Source of the DNA: Christensenellaceae bacterium
GTDB lineage: Bacteria > Bacillota > Clostridia > Christensenellales > SZUA-584
Direction: 5' to 3'
Length of the DNA stretch: 8,501 nucleotides
NCBI GenBank assembly: GCA_012719815.1
Contig: JAAXZP010000101.1
Span: 1 to 8,501, forward strand
Program-made: the position numbers and the translations under genes
Notes under the pieces: generated by a model
Told to the model about the DNA's origin: nothing
Databases searched by the model: none
The model's input: the letters and a program-made list of their open reading frames with translations, nothing else
Shown: positions 6,627-8,501 of the stretch, piece by piece
How positions within the stretch are numbered: position 1 is the stretch's first letter
Layout of the letters: the number at the start of each line of letters is the position of its first letter

Positions 6627-7890
6627 TAAAACCTACACTATAACGGAATACGGCGGATTTACGCGCGGCACAGCGCCTTACGGTTATCAGGCATTGCCGG
6701 AAAAAACTTTTGATGCGCTTGAAGCCTTTATCCTCGCCAACAATACTGATACGGGAACCGAGGCAGTCGAGCTGCTGTCTCTTTCTGTTCGCCGAGGCAT
6801 TGGCAAGATTATCACCGCCAGAAATTACGTTGGGCTGATAACGATGGCTGACGGTACTGTCATAGAGATTCTCCCTAAAGTTATGGGCGGGGATATTACC
6901 GAGAAAGAGACGAAGCGAATTTTTCTCGAGATGCTAAAAACGCTAAAGGACGTGACATTTAAAGATTTCAATGTTTCAAATCTTCATGCTGACAACCTGA
7001 GCCTTCTCGAAATCTTTATAAAAATGTTCCTTGACGAGGTTACTGTTCTAACAAAGCAAGGGATAAAAGCGGCATATACATCCGTCGAAGCAAATGAACG
7101 GTTCTATAAAGGAAAGCTGCTGGCTTCCCAGAATATTAAATACAATCTGGTTAACAAGGAACGATTTTTTGTTCGCTACGACGATTTCAATATAAACAGA
7201 CCGGAGAACCGTCTGATCAAGTCCACACTACGTTTCCTGCGCAATACTTCAAATGACGGGCGTAACCGACAGAACGCAACCCGATTAATAAATTTCTTTG
7301 ATGGTGTGGAATATTCCAAAAACTATGATTTGGACTTTTCAAAATGTTTTATCGACCGCAGCATGAGCCACTACGACAAGGCGCTTTCGTGGTGCCGCGT
7401 TTTCTTGCGAGGAAATAGCTTTACCGCCTTTGCCGGAAGCGAGGTTGCGCTTGCTCTTCTTTTCCCGATGGAAAAGGTGTTCGAGAGTTTTGTTGCTGCG
7501 AAGTTCCGCAAACACATAGGTAGTGGTGTTACCTTGCGGACACAGGATGCCAGATACAGTCTGTTTGACAGTCCGGTCCGAGCTGTTTCCCTTCGTCCTG
7601 ACATTGTGTTGGAATTTGATGGCCATACAGTAGTTTTCGATACCAAATGGAAGCTGCTTTCAGACAACGCCCGGAACAGCGGAATTTCACAAACTGATAT
7701 GTATCAGATGTATGCATACAGCAAAAAGTATGAAGCAGACAAAATTGTCTTGCTGTATCCCTATTCCGATGCTGTGCGCAAAACTGATATCAGGTATGCC
7801 TCAGATGACAATGTAAAGGTGGATGTTACCTTCATTGACCTTAAGAATGCGGATAGCAGTATTTCAAAGCTATTAGGGGAGGTGTGCTAA
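6613..7890 (+). CDS. mcrC: McrC-type restriction endonuclease subunit
   Basis: McrC is the nuclease partner of McrB. It binds the McrB ring, stimulates its GTPase and cuts DNA when translocating complexes stall or collide. The 425-residue product matches the McrBC/LlaJI-type family. The N-terminal half carries YVGLITMADGTVIEILPKV and the middle has RYDDFNINRPENRLIKSTL and ALLFPMEKVFESFVA. The C-terminal PD-(D/E)XK nuclease core shows RPDIVLEFDG (D330) followed by VVFDTKWKL (D343, K345), the spacing and D-x-K form expected of this fold. It is somewhat longer than E. coli McrC (about 350), as is common in LlaJI-like versions. It overlaps mcrB and is followed without a gap by the macro-domain gene. 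No internal lesions are seen. ATG 6607 is an alternative start that would add two residues. Confidence 0.93.
   Translation: MRSCNKTYTITEYGGFTRGTAPYGYQALPEKTFDALEAFILANNTDTGTEAVELLSLSVRRGIGKIITARNYVGLITMADGTVIEILPKVMGGDITEKETKRIFLEMLKTLKDVTFKDFNVSNLHADNLSLLEIFIKMFLDEVTVLTKQGIKAAYTSVEANERFYKGKLLASQNIKYNLVNKERFFVRYDDFNINRPENRLIKSTLRFLRNTSNDGRNRQNATRLINFFDGVEYSKNYDLDFSKCFIDRSMSHYDKALSWCRVFLRGNSFTAFAGSEVALALLFPMEKVFESFVAAKFRKHIGSGVTLRTQDARYSLFDSPVRAVSLRPDIVLEFDGHTVVFDTKWKLLSDNARNSGISQTDMYQMYAYSKKYEADKIVLLYPYSDAVRKTDIRYASDDNVKVDVTFIDLKNADSSISKLLGEVC
7875..7882 (+). promoter_or_regulatory. strong ribosome binding site for the macro-domain gene
   Basis: AGGGGAGG ends 7 bases before ATG 7890-7892, within the last codons of mcrC. 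The mcrC stop and the macro start share one base in TAATG. This is the strongest coupling signal in the operon and makes co-translation of the third gene with mcrC likely. Confidence 0.85.
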
Positions 7891-8501
7891 TGCCATTTAC
7901 CATCGTCCGTCAGGACATTACAAAAATGAAAGTTGATGCTATTGTCAATGCTGCAAATACCAACTTGCAAATGGGTGGCGGTGTTTGCGGAGCTATATTC
8001 AAAGCTGCGGGAGAACTTGAACTCCAGGCCGCCTGCAATAAACTCGCCCCTATTAAGACTGGTGATGCCGCAATCACCCCGGGGTTTGGCTTGCCTGCAA
8101 AGTATATTATCCATGCGGCGGGTCCCGTTTACAGCCGGAACAATGCGGAGCAAAGCGAGCAATTTCTACGCTCCGCTTACATAAATTCACTTCAGCTTGC
8201 CATCAAGAACAAGTGCAAAAGTATAGCCTTCCCGCTGATTTCAAGCGGTATTTACGGATACCCCAAAGATGAAGCCCTGCAAGTGGCTGCCTCGGCTATA
8301 CAGGAATTCCTCACAGACCACGATTTGGATGTGTACCTTGCCGTGTTCGATAAGTCGGCATTTGTCATCAGTGAAAAACTGCTCGGTGAAGTTGCCAGTT
8401 ACATTGATGAACACTATGTTGAGGAATACAGAGAAGGACGGCGTGAATTGCTCGATATCGAGCGTTCAGCCTTTGAAGAAGCCGACCTCATACGTTATAA
8501 C
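7890..8501 (+). CDS. macro-domain protein with C-terminal extension, 3' end outside the window
   Basis: Macro domains bind ADP-ribose and related NAD-derived molecules, and many remove ADP-ribose from proteins or nucleic acids. The visible 204 residues start MPFTIVRQDI. They show the ligand-binding motif VDAIVNAANT (N20 to N23), the glycine-rich loop MGGGVCGAIF (29-36), IIHAAGPVY (73-81) and the second ligand loop PLISSGIYGYP (115-125). Residue 33 is Cys where MacroD-type hydrolases have their catalytic Asp, so the enzyme may act differently or only bind. From about residue 165 an acidic and basic helical stretch (YIDEHYVEEYREGRREL) leaves the macro fold and continues past the window. Some related Firmicutes proteins end in a small helical or HTH-like domain, but here that is unseen. 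No stop is reached, so length is unknown. Its tight coupling to mcrC suggests a role with the restriction system. Confidence 0.9.
   Translation, partial: MPFTIVRQDITKMKVDAIVNAANTNLQMGGGVCGAIFKAAGELELQAACNKLAPIKTGDAAITPGFGLPAKYIIHAAGPVYSRNNAEQSEQFLRSAYINSLQLAIKNKCKSIAFPLISSGIYGYPKDEALQVAASAIQEFLTDHDLDVYLAVFDKSAFVISEKLLGEVASYIDEHYVEEYREGRRELLDIERSAFEEADLIRYN

Noticed and set aside
7339..7717. Minus-strand open frames inside mcrC
   Set aside because: They are shadows of mcrC, which has clear family motifs on plus.
7887..8184. Short open frames on both strands over the macro gene
   Set aside because: The macro-domain frame from 7890 is open to the window end and carries the family motifs. These others do not.

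Overview
The window looks like accessory DNA from a Gram-positive, Clostridia-like bacterium. This is inferred from strong AGGAGG-type ribosome binding sites, the types of IS and phage-like genes present, and the protein sequences; nothing in the window names the host. Its left half is a graveyard of mobile DNA and its right half is an intact, tightly packed defence-type operon.

Positions 1-2145 (minus strand) hold an IS21-family insertion sequence, cut off by the window edge at its istB end. Both of its genes are broken: istA by two frameshifts and istB by one stop codon and one frameshift. Positions 2146-2435 hold nothing I can recognise. Positions 2436-2747 are a fragment of an IS3-family element (5' part of orfA, frameshifted). 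It abuts positions 2748-3558 (minus), a heavily decayed N-terminal part of a phage or mobile-element primase (VapE-like). Positions 3620-3826 (minus) are a decayed DUF4406-like gene carrying a frameshifting 10-bp tandem duplication. Together these look like the residue of a prophage or integrative-element replication module. Positions 3929-4023 are the first ~28 codons of an IS5-type transposase, also frameshifted, which now form the leader of the next operon.

Positions 4050-8501 (plus) carry three genes in one translationally coupled run: mcrB (858 aa), mcrC (425 aa) and a macro-domain gene that runs off the window end. mcrB and mcrC overlap by 14 bp. The mcrC stop and the macro start share one base (TAATG) behind a near-perfect ribosome binding site. 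McrB is an unusual multi-domain form. It has two N-terminal domains, then a McrB-type AAA+ GTPase core with an EVE/PUA-like domain inserted between Walker A and Walker B. McrC keeps a recognisable PD-(D/E)XK nuclease motif. The macro protein lacks the catalytic aspartate of MacroD-type hydrolases (it has Cys at that position) and has a charged C-terminal extension.

The inferred picture is a modification-dependent McrBC restriction system. McrB would recognise modified DNA and drive GTP-powered translocation, and McrC would cut. A co-expressed ADP-ribose-related macro protein would be an accessory or regulator. All mobile genes around it are dead while all three operon genes are open, which argues that the operon is under selection.
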